Positions 32,104-38,828 of a stretch of DNA of 42,687 nt are shown in pieces (the stretch's first letter is position 1; every line of letters starts with the position of its first letter). Below the pieces are notes generated by a model, which was not told where the DNA came from, ran no database searches, and saw only the letters and a list, made by a program, of their open reading frames with translations. Source of the stretch: VRUE01 sp044867925 (lineage in GTDB: Bacteria; Actinomycetota; Thermoleophilia; Solirubrobacterales; 70-9); contig JBIOVV010000055.1 in the NCBI GenBank assembly GCA_044867925.1, positions 1-42,687 of the forward strand, written 5' to 3'. Both the position numbers and the translations under genes were made by a program.

Positions 32104-33045
32104 CTACCATCTCTGCTCGTAACGATTTCGTAGCCAGATCGCGAAGGAGTTCATCGCCAGCAGAACCACAAGCATCACGATGATCCCGGCGAAGGCCAGC
32201 GTCTGGAACTCTTCCTGCGGGCGCAGCGCGTAGTTGAAGATCTGCACCGGCATCGCCGAGTAGCCGTCGGCCGAGAACGGCGTCGGGTCGAAGGTGATGA
32301 AGACGGTCGCCCCGACCAGCAGCAGCGGCGCGGTCTCGCCAAGCGCCCTCGACACGGCGAGGATCACGCCCGTCGCGATTCCCGGGATCGAGGCGGGCAG
32401 CACCTGACGGCGAATCGTCTGCCACTTGGTCGCGCCGAGCGCGAGCGAGCCCTGGCGAATCGAGTCCGGGACCGCCCGGATCGCCTCGCGGGCGGCGATG
32501 ATCACCATCGGCAGCACCAGCAGCGCCAGGGTCATCGCGCCGGCGGCGAGGATGAAGCCGAGATCGAGCGGGCCGCGGACGATGAAGGCGAGCCCGAGGA
32601 TGCCGTAGATGATCGAGGGAACGGCAGCGAGGTTCTGGATGTTGAGCTCGACCAGCCGGTTCCACCAACGCGAGCTGTCGGCGTACTCCTCCAAGTAAAG
32701 CGCGGCGCCGACGCCGATCGGGACGACGATCAGGATCACCCCCGCAATCAGCTCGAGCGAGCCGATGACCGCCGGGCGGAAGCCGGCTTTGTCGGGGAAC
32801 GCGGTCGAGGGCGGGTTGGTGAAGAGATCGGGGCTGAGGGCCGGGGCGCCCTTGACGAAGGCTTGGACGAGCAGGGCGATGAGCCCCGCGAGGGCAATCA
32901 GGACCGCAAGTAGAAGCAGCACCGCGAAAACGGTGTTGCGGACCACGTCGCCGCGCGGCTGATCGTGCAGCATCGCCAGCGTCGTCGACCGCGCGCCCGC
33001 CGCGGCGAGACGGTTGCGTGGTGCGGCCGCCCCCGAGGCAGCCAT
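32104..33045 (-). CDS. pstA: Phosphate ABC transporter permease PstA
   Basis: The 313-residue membrane protein has a long hydrophobic first helix (TVFAVLLLLAVLIALAGLIA), then ELIAGVILIVVPIGVGAALYLEEYA, NLAAVPSIIYGILGLA and the EAA loop LGATKWQTIRRQVLPASIPGI with VSRALGETAPLLLVG. These features mark PstA. The ATG overlaps the pstC stop by one base (TGATG). Inner-membrane channel half. Confidence 0.97.
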   Translation of the reverse strand: MAASGAAAPRNRLAAAGARSTTLAMLHDQPRGDVVRNTVFAVLLLLAVLIALAGLIALLVQAFVKGAPALSPDLFTNPPSTAFPDKAGFRPAVIGSLELIAGVILIVVPIGVGAALYLEEYADSSRWWNRLVELNIQNLAAVPSIIYGILGLAFIVRGPLDLGFILAAGAMTLALLVLPMVIIAAREAIRAVPDSIRQGSLALGATKWQTIRRQVLPASIPGIATGVILAVSRALGETAPLLLVGATVFITFDPTPFSADGYSAMPVQIFNYALRPQEEFQTLAFAGIIVMLVVLLAMNSFAIWLRNRYEQRW

Positions 33046-34016
33046 CAGTCGTAGACCTCGCGGAAGCGACGGACGAGCCTGATGCTGACCATGTTCATCA
33101 CCAGGGTCATCGCGAAGAGCACCGTGCCGACTGCGAAGACCGACTTGTAGTCGATCGAGCCGGTGGGAATGTCGCCGGTGGCGGTGACCGCGATGTAGGA
33201 GGTCATCGCCTGGATCGATTCGACCGGGTTGAAGGTGGCGTGGGGGTTGGAGCCGGCGGCGAGGACGACGATCATCGTCTCGCCGACGGCGCGTGAGATA
33301 GCGAGCACGATCGAGGCGACGATGCCGGAGAGCGCCGCCGGAAAGACGACCCCCGTCGCAACCTTCGACTTGGTCGCACCGAGCGCATAGGCGCCTTCCC
33401 GCAGCCCGCGCGGCACCGCCGTCATCGCGTCGTCGGAGAGCGAGGCGACGATCGGCACGACCATCAGGCCGATGCCGAGGCTGGCCGCGAGCGCCATGAA
33501 GGGCTTGCCCTCCGCCCCACCCAAGAATCCGTCCGGCCAGAGCGGCTGGATGACCTCGGGCAGGATGAAGGTGACCGCGAAGAGGCCGATCGCCACTGTC
33601 GGGATCCCGGCGAGGATCTCGAGCACGGGCTTCACCGCCTTGCGCACCCGCGGGTGCGCGTACTCGCTCAGGTAGACCGCCGCGCCAAGCCCGATCGGGA
33701 TCGCAAACAGCATCGCCCAGAGCGTGACGTTGAGGGTGCCCATGACGATCGCGAGAACGCCGAAGCTGGGCGGCTCGAACTGGGGCGTCCAGTCGAAGGT
33801 GAAGAAGAATTCGCCGGCCGGGACAATCTTGAAGAAGCCGATCGTCGGGCCGATCAGGGAGATCACGATCGCGGTCGTGGTCAGAACCGAGAGCACCCCG
33901 CAGAGCGCGAGCGCGCCTTGGATCGCCTTCTCCCCGTAGCGCTTGCTGGACGCCTGAAGCCGGCGGGGGGGTCCCCCCGCCGGCTTCGGCGCTTCGCTTG
34001 TTCCGGTCCCAGCCAA
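33045..34016 (-). CDS. pstC: Phosphate ABC transporter permease PstC
   Basis: The membrane protein shows ALCGVLSVLTTTAIVISLIGPTI (first helix), GTLNVTLWAMLFAIPIGLGAAVYLSEYA, LEILAGIPTVAIGLFAV and the EAA loop LGATKSKVATGVVFPAALSGI with ISRAVGETMIVVLA. The start is uncertain: TTG 34016 gives 323 residues and includes the conserved SSKRYGEKAIQG lead, but places the strong hairpin (33956-33987) inside the coding region; no ATG/GTG with a ribosome site is available before the first helix. Partners PstA, PstB and PstS. Confidence 0.93.
   Translation of the reverse strand: MAGTGTSEAPKPAGGPPRRLQASSKRYGEKAIQGALALCGVLSVLTTTAIVISLIGPTIGFFKIVPAGEFFFTFDWTPQFEPPSFGVLAIVMGTLNVTLWAMLFAIPIGLGAAVYLSEYAHPRVRKAVKPVLEILAGIPTVAIGLFAVTFILPEVIQPLWPDGFLGGAEGKPFMALAASLGIGLMVVPIVASLSDDAMTAVPRGLREGAYALGATKSKVATGVVFPAALSGIVASIVLAISRAVGETMIVVLAAGSNPHATFNPVESIQAMTSYIAVTATGDIPTGSIDYKSVFAVGTVLFAMTLVMNMVSIRLVRRFREVYD
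33956..33987 (-). repeat. Perfect 15-bp GC hairpin at the pstS-pstC junction
   Basis: GAAGCCGGCGGGGGG (33956-33970) and CCCCCCGCCGGCTTC (33973-33987) are exact reverse complements with 2 nt between. It lies 40 nt after the pstS stop, before the first helix of pstC. Without a U-run it is more likely an mRNA-stabilising or attenuating structure that lets pstS exceed the rest of the operon. Confidence 0.85.
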
Positions 34017-34027
34017 CGAGCTTCGGG

Positions 34028-34987
34028 CTAGGCGCCGGCCTGCTTCGCGGCGGTTTCCGACTCTTCGAGCTGCTCTTCGGTCAGCGGGATGAAGCCGACC
34101 GATTCGGCGACGCCGGGGGCGTTTTCGAGGTAGTAGTCGACAAACGCCTTGACCTCTGGCTTCTTCAGGGCCTCGTCGCTCGGATAGATGAACAGCGGCC
34201 GGCTGAGCGGGGCGTAGGTGCCGTCCTGGGCGCTTTCGACCGACGGGCTGACGCAGCCCTTCCCGCCGTCGACTTCCAGCGCCTTGAGCTTGCCTTCGTT
34301 CTCGGTGTAGAAGGAGAAGCCGGCGTAGCCCATGCCGCCCGGCGAGCCCTCGACGCCGGTGACCGTGGCGTTGTCGTTCTCGCCGACGTTGTTGTAGTCC
34401 TTGCGCGTCGCACCCTCTTCGCCGTTGATCTCGTCGGTGAAGTAGTCGAAGGTGCCGGAGTCGGTGCCCGGCCCGAAGAGGGCGAGCTCCTCGTCGAAGC
34501 CCTCTTTCAGGCCCGGGACTTCGTCCCAGTTGGAGATCTTCGAGTCCGGTCCCCAGACCGCGTTGAGCTGGTCGACGGTGAGGCAGCTGACCGGGTTCTC
34601 GTTGTTGATCATCACAGTCAGTGCGTCGGTGGCGACGTGGACGTCCTCGTAGGCGATCCCAGCCTGCTTGCAGGCGGCTGCCTCTTCGGGCTCGATCGGG
34701 CGCGAGGCGTCGCTGATTTCGGTCTCGCCGGCGCAGAACTTTTCGAAGCCGCCCCCGGTGCCGGAGGTGCCGACCGTGACCTTGACCCCGGAGTTTTCGG
34801 CCTGGAACTGCTCGGCGATCGCTTCGGTCAGAGGGGCGACGGTGCTCGAACCGTCGATGCGGATCGTGCCGGAGAGGTCGCTGCCTCCACTGCCGGTCGC
34901 ATCGTCGTCGCTGCTGCCGCAGGCTGCGGCTACGACCGTCAGGGCGGCAGCGGCGGCGAGGACCGCTGGCCATCTGGAGCTTTTCAC
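34028..34987 (-). CDS. pstS: Phosphate-binding lipoprotein PstS
   Basis: The 319-residue protein from GTG 34987 (Shine-Dalgarno AAGGAG, 5-6 nt upstream) has a signal peptide RWPAVLAAAAALTVVAAAC with lipobox Cys, then the phosphate-binding IRIDGSSTVAPLTEAIAEQF, GTSGTGGGFEKFCAGE, ISDASRPIEPEE, LALFGPGTDSGTFDYFTD and the C-terminal GFIPLTEEQ. It captures phosphate outside the membrane for PstCAB. The Pho box lies 83-121 nt upstream. The longer in-frame start at 35047 adds no signal-like sequence. Confidence 0.97.
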   Translation of the reverse strand: MKSSRWPAVLAAAAALTVVAAACGSSDDDATGSGGSDLSGTIRIDGSSTVAPLTEAIAEQFQAENSGVKVTVGTSGTGGGFEKFCAGETEISDASRPIEPEEAAACKQAGIAYEDVHVATDALTVMINNENPVSCLTVDQLNAVWGPDSKISNWDEVPGLKEGFDEELALFGPGTDSGTFDYFTDEINGEEGATRKDYNNVGENDNATVTGVEGSPGGMGYAGFSFYTENEGKLKALEVDGGKGCVSPSVESAQDGTYAPLSRPLFIYPSDEALKKPEVKAFVDYYLENAPGVAESVGFIPLTEEQLEESETAAKQAGA

Positions 34988-35069
34988 TCTTTCTCCTTCT
35001 CGTTTCTCATGGTTTAGCGGCCCCGGGTGGACCGACGCTCGCCACACTCTCAGCGGCCGCGAGAGAGCT

Positions 35070-35108
35070 TGTTACCCGCGTGTATCGAGGTTGTGAAAAG
35101 GATGTAAA
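35070..35108 (-). promoter_or_regulatory. Pho box upstream of pstS: four 6-bp repeats with 11-bp period
   Basis: Reading toward pstS: TTTACA (35108-35103), TTCACA (35097-35092), GATACA (35086-35081) and GTAACA (35075-35070), each separated by exactly 5 nt. The first two match the Bacillus PhoP consensus TT(A/T/C)ACA fully, the last at 5 of 6 and the third at 4 of 6. This is the direct-repeat geometry of PhoP/PhoB dimers. Confidence 0.75.
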
Positions 35109-35233
35109 TGGTCCGCATTCGCCCTAGCCTTCGGGCGAGAAGCGGTGCCGATGCCGCTGTGGGCGTGGATCAGGTGCCCTCGACGGGGCATCGACAAGAG
35201 GCCGCGTGCTCCTCTGGCCCGATCTCCAACATT

Positions 35234-35258
35234 GCCCCCGAGAATTGCCGCCGGGGGC
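35234..35258 (-). terminator. Possible terminator hairpin after the response regulator gene
   Basis: GCCCCCG (35234-35240) pairs with CGGGGGC (35252-35258), loop 11 nt, about 37 nt beyond the response regulator stop. There is no U-tract, so termination is uncertain. Confidence 0.35.
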
Positions 35259-35294
35259 GGGCGGGTGGTTAGGCGACCGTAAAGCTGCCGTGAG

Positions 35295-36071
35295 CTACTT
35301 GTGAATCAGCGGCTCGAGGTCGACGCCGACAGCTGCCTCATCGGCCCGCTCGAGCGCGACCCCGCCGACCGCCTCCGGATCGAAGCGGTAGCCGACCCCG
35401 AAGTGGGTGTGGATGTAACGCCAGCCCGGCGAGCGCTTCTGCAGCTTCTGGCGCAGCTTGCGGATGAAGACGTCGACCGAGCGATCGCCGTGGGCCATCG
35501 CGTAGCCCCAGACTCGCTGGTAAATCGCCTCGCGCTCGAGCACCTGGCCGGCGGTGCCGGCGAGCAGCAGCAGCAGCTCGAACTCGCGGCGGGTGAGGTC
35601 GAGGCTGCCCTCGCCGACGAAGGCCTGGAACTGGTCGGCCCGGACCTCGAGCTCGCCGACGACGAGCGGGCCGGAATCCACGTCTGCGCGGCTGCTGCGG
35701 CGGCGGCGGGAGACAGCTTCGATCCGCGCCATCGCCTCCTCCGGGTGACAGGGCTTGCCGATCCAGTCATCGACCCCCAGCCGCAACCCGCGCACCCGCT
35801 GCGCAACCGTGGAGCGCCCGGTGCAGACGACGACGCCGAGGTCGGGCAGCATCTCGCAGACCCGCCCCAGGTAGTCCCAGGCTTCGTCGCCGAGGACGGC
35901 GAGGTCGACCAGCAGGGCGTTGAGCTTCATCGCCACCAGCTCCTCCGGCGGGATCGCGCTGCTCAGCACCCGCTGCTGCCAGCCGGCGGCCTCGGTGCGC
36001 TTGGAGAGCACGGTGACGAAACCGCTGTCGTCGTCGATGACCGCGAGCCGAGTGGTCTGCTGCGAGATCAA
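35295..36071 (-). CDS. OmpR/PhoB-family response regulator
   Basis: The 258-residue protein has a receiver domain with AVIDDD (acidic pocket 13-15), phospho-acceptor Asp56 (ALLVDLAVLG), Thr84 (VVCTGRS) and Lys106 (IGKPCHPEE), then a winged-helix domain LTRREFELLLLLAG ... YQRVWGYAMAHGDRSVDVFIRKLRQKL ... HFGVGYRF. Position just upstream of pstS makes it the prime candidate for the Pho regulator (PhoP/PhoB role, inferred). No sensor kinase gene is adjacent, so the partner is elsewhere or the regulator is orphan. The start is TTG 36071 with TACAAT 10 nt upstream. Confidence 0.92.
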   Translation of the reverse strand: MISQQTTRLAVIDDDSGFVTVLSKRTEAAGWQQRVLSSAIPPEELVAMKLNALLVDLAVLGDEAWDYLGRVCEMLPDLGVVVCTGRSTVAQRVRGLRLGVDDWIGKPCHPEEAMARIEAVSRRRRSSRADVDSGPLVVGELEVRADQFQAFVGEGSLDLTRREFELLLLLAGTAGQVLEREAIYQRVWGYAMAHGDRSVDVFIRKLRQKLQKRSPGWRYIHTHFGVGYRFDPEAVGGVALERADEAAVGVDLEPLIHK

Positions 36072-36081
36072 GGCGGACGGG

Positions 36082-36087
36082 ATTGTA
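36082..36087 (-). promoter_or_regulatory. Putative -10 element of the response regulator gene
   Basis: TACAAT (5 of 6 to TATAAT), 10 nt before TTG 36071. No recognisable -35, as expected for an activator-dependent promoter. Confidence 0.45.
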
Positions 36088-36127
36088 TGCGGCGGCGAAG
36101 ACGGGGCGCTGGAATGAAACCCCTGCT

Positions 36128-36144
36128 TTCACAGGATTTTCACA
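36128..36144 (+). promoter_or_regulatory. Candidate two-repeat Pho box upstream of the response regulator gene
   Basis: TTCACA (36128-36133), 5 nt, TTCACA (36139-36144) on the + strand; the opposite strand reads CTGTGAA twice with 11-bp spacing. It lies about 57 nt upstream of the regulator start and has the same repeat geometry as the pstS box, suggesting autoregulation. The rest of the 120-nt gap shows nothing further. Confidence 0.5.
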
Positions 36145-36191
36145 GCTGAATTGGCCTAATTTGCGGGAAAGCCGGCCGCTCGCTCTCTGGA

Positions 36192-37007
36192 CTAGCTGAT
36201 CGCGCCGCTGGCCGCCAGCACCAGGACCAAGGCGCCGAGCGCGATCCGGTAGACGACGAAGATCTCCAGGGTGTGAGTGCTGAGGTAGCGCAACAGCCAG
36301 GCGATCGCCAGGTAGCCGGTGACGAAGGCCACAATCGTGGCGATCCCCGTCGCCGCCGCCGAGGGGCCGCCGTCTTCGCCGACCTTGCGCAGCTCGAAGA
36401 GGCCGCTCAAGACCACCGCCGGCACCGAGAGCAGGAACGAGTAGCGGGCAGCCGCAACCCGGTCGAAGCCGCGAAAGAGGCCGGCCGAGATCGTCGCCCC
36501 CGAGCGCGAGACGCCCGGGATCAGCGCCAGCGCCTGGGCCATGCCGATGAAGAGCCCGTCGCGGCCGTTCATCCCGTCGAGGTCCCGCTGCCGCGTGCCG
36601 ACCCGCTCGGCCGCGACCATGACGAAGGAGAAGAGGATCAGGGCCGAGCCGATCAGGTAGAGGCTGCGCGCGCCCGACTCGATCTGGTCGGAGAAGACGA
36701 AGCCGAAGATCGAGATCGGGATCGTACCGAGGACGATGAACCAGCCGAGCTTCGCCTCCTGGCTGGCCTGGCGGATCGGCACCCGCAGCTCGCCCAGCCA
36801 GGCGGCGGCGATGCGCCAGAGGTCGGCGCGGAAATAGATCAGCACCGCGGCCATCGTCCCGAGCTGGATCACGGCGGTGAAGCCGGCGCCGGGATCCGAC
36901 CAGCCGAGCAGCGCCGGCACGATCCGCAGGTGCCCGCTGGAGGAGATCGGCAGGAACTCGGTCAGGCCTTGGACCAGGCCGAGGACGATGGCTTCAAGGG
37001 TGCTCAT
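36192..37007 (-). CDS. uppP: Undecaprenyl-diphosphatase (BacA/UppP)
   Basis: The 271-residue membrane protein has VLGLVQGLTEFLPISSSGHL (catalytic Glu-rich motif 1) and ALALIPGVSRSGATISAGLF (motif 2 with Arg and Ser), plus the usual inverted-topology helices. It dephosphorylates undecaprenyl pyrophosphate to recycle the cell-wall lipid carrier and releases phosphate. It is 120 nt upstream of the response regulator on the same strand. TAGGAT lies 9 nt before ATG 37007. Confidence 0.97.
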   Translation of the reverse strand: MSTLEAIVLGLVQGLTEFLPISSSGHLRIVPALLGWSDPGAGFTAVIQLGTMAAVLIYFRADLWRIAAAWLGELRVPIRQASQEAKLGWFIVLGTIPISIFGFVFSDQIESGARSLYLIGSALILFSFVMVAAERVGTRQRDLDGMNGRDGLFIGMAQALALIPGVSRSGATISAGLFRGFDRVAAARYSFLLSVPAVVLSGLFELRKVGEDGGPSAAATGIATIVAFVTGYLAIAWLLRYLSTHTLEIFVVYRIALGALVLVLAASGAIS

Positions 37008-37016
37008 GGCCGGGGC

Positions 37017-37057
37017 ATCCTACGGCGCGCAAGCGGGGCCGTCCCTTGCGCTAGATT
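37017..37057. promoter_or_regulatory. Divergent promoter region of uppP and the small membrane protein
   Basis: TAGGAT reading left (37022-37017) serves uppP; TAGATT reading right (37052-37057) lies 7 nt before GTG 37065. Between them GCGCAAG (37027-37033) and CTTGCGC (37045-37051) form a 7-bp inverted repeat with an 11-nt centre, a possible shared operator. Confidence 0.45.
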
Positions 37058-37064
37058 GCCGGGC

Positions 37065-37322
37065 GTGAGGACTCCCACTCGCCCAGCCACGGTTGTCGCA
37101 GCATTTGGCGCCGCGTTGCTCTCGCTGCTGCTTGCCGCTCCGGTTGCGCTGGCTGACAATGGGGTCGGGCTCGCTGGGCCTACAACCGACAAGACGATCA
37201 CCTTCTTCTGTTTCGGTGTGATCGCTTTCTTTGCGGTTCTCGTGATCGTGCTCTCGATCGTTCAGGGCAAGCTCGAGAAGCGCAAAGAGCGTCGCCGCTA
37301 CGACCTAGAGCGCTACGGCTAG
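37065..37322 (+). CDS. Small secreted/membrane protein with basic C-terminus
   Basis: 85 residues from GTG 37065: an N-terminal signal-like helix (VVAAFGAALLSLLLAAPVALA), a short external loop DNGVGLAGPTTDKT, one helix ITFFCFGVIAFFAVLVIVLSIV and a cytoplasmic tail of alternating Lys/Arg/Glu (GKLEKRKERRRYDLERYG). GTG is chosen from its position 7 nt after TAGATT. Its TAG stop and that of the convergent HD gene share the tetranucleotide CTAG. No family recognised. Confidence 0.7.
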   Translation: MRTPTRPATVVAAFGAALLSLLLAAPVALADNGVGLAGPTTDKTITFFCFGVIAFFAVLVIVLSIVQGKLEKRKERRRYDLERYG

Positions 37323-38164
37323 TCCAGCCGAAAGCCGCTGAGCAGGCGCTTCTCGGTCTCGCCCTCGATCTCGGCCACCACTTCGACCTTGCCCTCCAGG
37401 GGCGTGCCGCGGATCTTCGTCGCCAGCAGGTCGTCGACCTGGAAGATCCCGGCTGAGTTGTTGAGCTCGATCTCGATCCGCACCGGCCGCGTCTCCCCCG
37501 CCTCGATCCGCACCTCGTCGATGGCCGCGGCGGAGATCGAGTGGATCCCTTCCTGGCCGGCTTCGATCGGGATCCGGGTGCGGCCCTGCGCCATGTCCAG
37601 GGCGTCCGCCACCCGCACCACTCCGGCCTCGAGCGTGTACGGCTCTCCGCGCCGGCGATGCCCGATGATCGCGTGCAGGATCTCCGCGGCGACGATCGTG
37701 CGCTGGGGCTGCCGGTAGCAGTCGGCAAGCAGTCGCTCCAAGGCGCCATTGGCGAGAAACAGGCTGTAGGCCTCGTGATCCTGGCGATGGATCGACATGC
37801 CGACGTCGTGGAGGAGAGCGCCGCCGGCGACGACGACCTCCGCGTCCCGCGGCGACATCCCGTGATCGGCCACCGCCGCCGGCTCCACCCCCGCCTTGAC
37901 CAGCAGGCGCAGCAGGCGCAGGGCGATGTTGAGCACGATCTGCATGTGGACCCAGGAGTGGTCCGACATCCCCAGCCGCTCCGCATGGACCTGCGTCATG
38001 TACCACCAGGCCCGCACCTGCTCGTCGCCGTTGACGGCCTCGAGGAATGACTCGAGCTTGCGATTGCCGCGGCTGGGGGCGCGGACCTGGGCCTCGGCGA
38101 CCGCCTCCTTCGGAGGCTTGCGCTGCGGTCCCTTGGGATCCGGGGTCGGGACCGCCTCGCTCAT
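37319..38164 (-). CDS. HD-domain metal-dependent phosphohydrolase
   Basis: The 281-residue protein has an HD superfamily core: HSWVHMQIVLNIALRLL (first His), GALLHDVGMSIHRQDHEA (HD pair), ILHAIIGHRR and VVRVADALDMAQGR (late Asp). A beta-rich C-terminal region of about 85 residues (VRIEIELNNSAGIFQVDDL) follows. Members hydrolyse nucleotides or phosphodiesters; the substrate cannot be deduced. A nonconserved Pro/Lys-rich lead of 30 residues precedes the domain. ATG 38164 has TACGAT 7 nt upstream. Confidence 0.9.
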   Translation of the reverse strand: MSEAVPTPDPKGPQRKPPKEAVAEAQVRAPSRGNRKLESFLEAVNGDEQVRAWWYMTQVHAERLGMSDHSWVHMQIVLNIALRLLRLLVKAGVEPAAVADHGMSPRDAEVVVAGGALLHDVGMSIHRQDHEAYSLFLANGALERLLADCYRQPQRTIVAAEILHAIIGHRRRGEPYTLEAGVVRVADALDMAQGRTRIPIEAGQEGIHSISAAAIDEVRIEAGETRPVRIEIELNNSAGIFQVDDLLATKIRGTPLEGKVEVVAEIEGETEKRLLSGFRLD

Positions 38165-38171
38165 GCCCCCG

Positions 38172-38177
38172 ATCGTA
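38172..38177 (-). promoter_or_regulatory. Putative -10 element of the HD-domain gene
   Basis: TACGAT 7 nt before ATG 38164, within the 16-nt gap after the Rpf-like gene. Confidence 0.4.
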
Positions 38178-38180
38178 GGC

Positions 38181-38672
38181 TCAGCCGCAGACGGGCCAGG
38201 GGCTCGAACCGGATTGCGCGTAGAGAAGCGCGGCGCGGTAGTCCTGCTCCTGTTCGGAAGCCGCCGCGGGGTCGCCGCTGCCACCGACGGATTCCCAGGT
38301 GCCGAGGTCGAACTGGTACTTGCCCCTGTAGGTGCCGTCCGACGAAACGGCGGTCGGGTCGCCACCGGACTCGCAGGCGCCGATCGCATCGAGCGTCTCC
38401 TGCGAGACGCCGGCGGGAAGCGAGGCGAAGAGCGCGCGGCGCTTGCGCCGGGCTTCGGCGCGGTGGACCGCTTCCAGATGGGCGACCGTGGCCCTGATCG
38501 TGCGATGGAAGCTCGCCGTGGATCGGTGCAGGACCGAGAGCTTCGCCGCCACGGCGTCGGCGACACCGGTCCGTGATTGCGATCCGCCCTCGCCGGTGGC
38601 GGCCAGGGCGGCGGCGGGGAAGGCGATGAGGAAGATCAGGACAGAGACGATGTATGTGCGTTTTGTGAGCAA
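38181..38672 (-). CDS. Resuscitation-promoting factor (Rpf)-like secreted muralytic protein
   Basis: The 163-residue protein has a signal peptide (YIVSVLIFLIAFPAAALAA), a helical basic linker, and a C-terminal Rpf-type lysozyme-like domain: LDAIGACESGGDPTAVS with the catalytic Glu, GTYRGKYQFDLGTWESVGG, GDPAAASEQEQDYRAALLY and the end SSPWPVCG with the paired Cys. Rpf proteins cleave peptidoglycan and promote regrowth from dormancy in actinobacteria. The start is TTG 38672. A CRP-like site lies 35 nt upstream. Confidence 0.94.
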   Translation of the reverse strand: MLTKRTYIVSVLIFLIAFPAAALAATGEGGSQSRTGVADAVAAKLSVLHRSTASFHRTIRATVAHLEAVHRAEARRKRRALFASLPAGVSQETLDAIGACESGGDPTAVSSDGTYRGKYQFDLGTWESVGGSGDPAAASEQEQDYRAALLYAQSGSSPWPVCG

Positions 38673-38706
38673 GCGCGGGACCGTGCCGGTATTTGCGGCA
38701 ACGGAA

Positions 38707-38722
38707 CGTGATCGCGCTCACA
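38707..38722 (-). promoter_or_regulatory. CRP/GlxR-like operator upstream of the Rpf-like gene
   Basis: TGTGAGCGCGATCACG matches the CRP consensus TGTGA-N6-TCACA at 9 of 10 defined bases. An extra TGTGAGC half-site lies just upstream. The rest of 38673-38828 holds no gene and no riboswitch I could recognise. Confidence 0.55.
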
Positions 38723-38828
38723 CTGCTCACACAGTTCGTGCCACTTGAAACGAGGTCAGGCACGATCTGCGATCCGCCACTTCAGTGACTGGAAGAGATC
38801 CTGCAGAGAAAGGGGAAGCTCACCCGGC

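Larger units (their letters stand above)
34988..35294 (-). promoter_or_regulatory. 307-nt regulatory gap between the response regulator gene and pstS
   Basis: No plausible gene was found. It holds, in transcription order, a GC hairpin (35234-35258), a second small hairpin with arms TCGCCC/GGGCGA (about 35120-35140), the Pho box (35070-35108) and about 80 nt of leader with a good ribosome site. I could not pick the pstS -10 confidently. Confidence 0.7.

Noticed and set aside
34017..34973. Extension of the pstC frame across pstS
   Set aside because: The upstream half reads pstS out of frame and is Arg/Gly-rich without similarity; pstS itself is complete in its own frame.
38673..38828. Possible c-di-AMP (ydaO) riboswitch ahead of the Rpf-like gene
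   Set aside because: Actinobacterial rpf genes often carry one, but I could not find its conserved core in this 156-nt gap.
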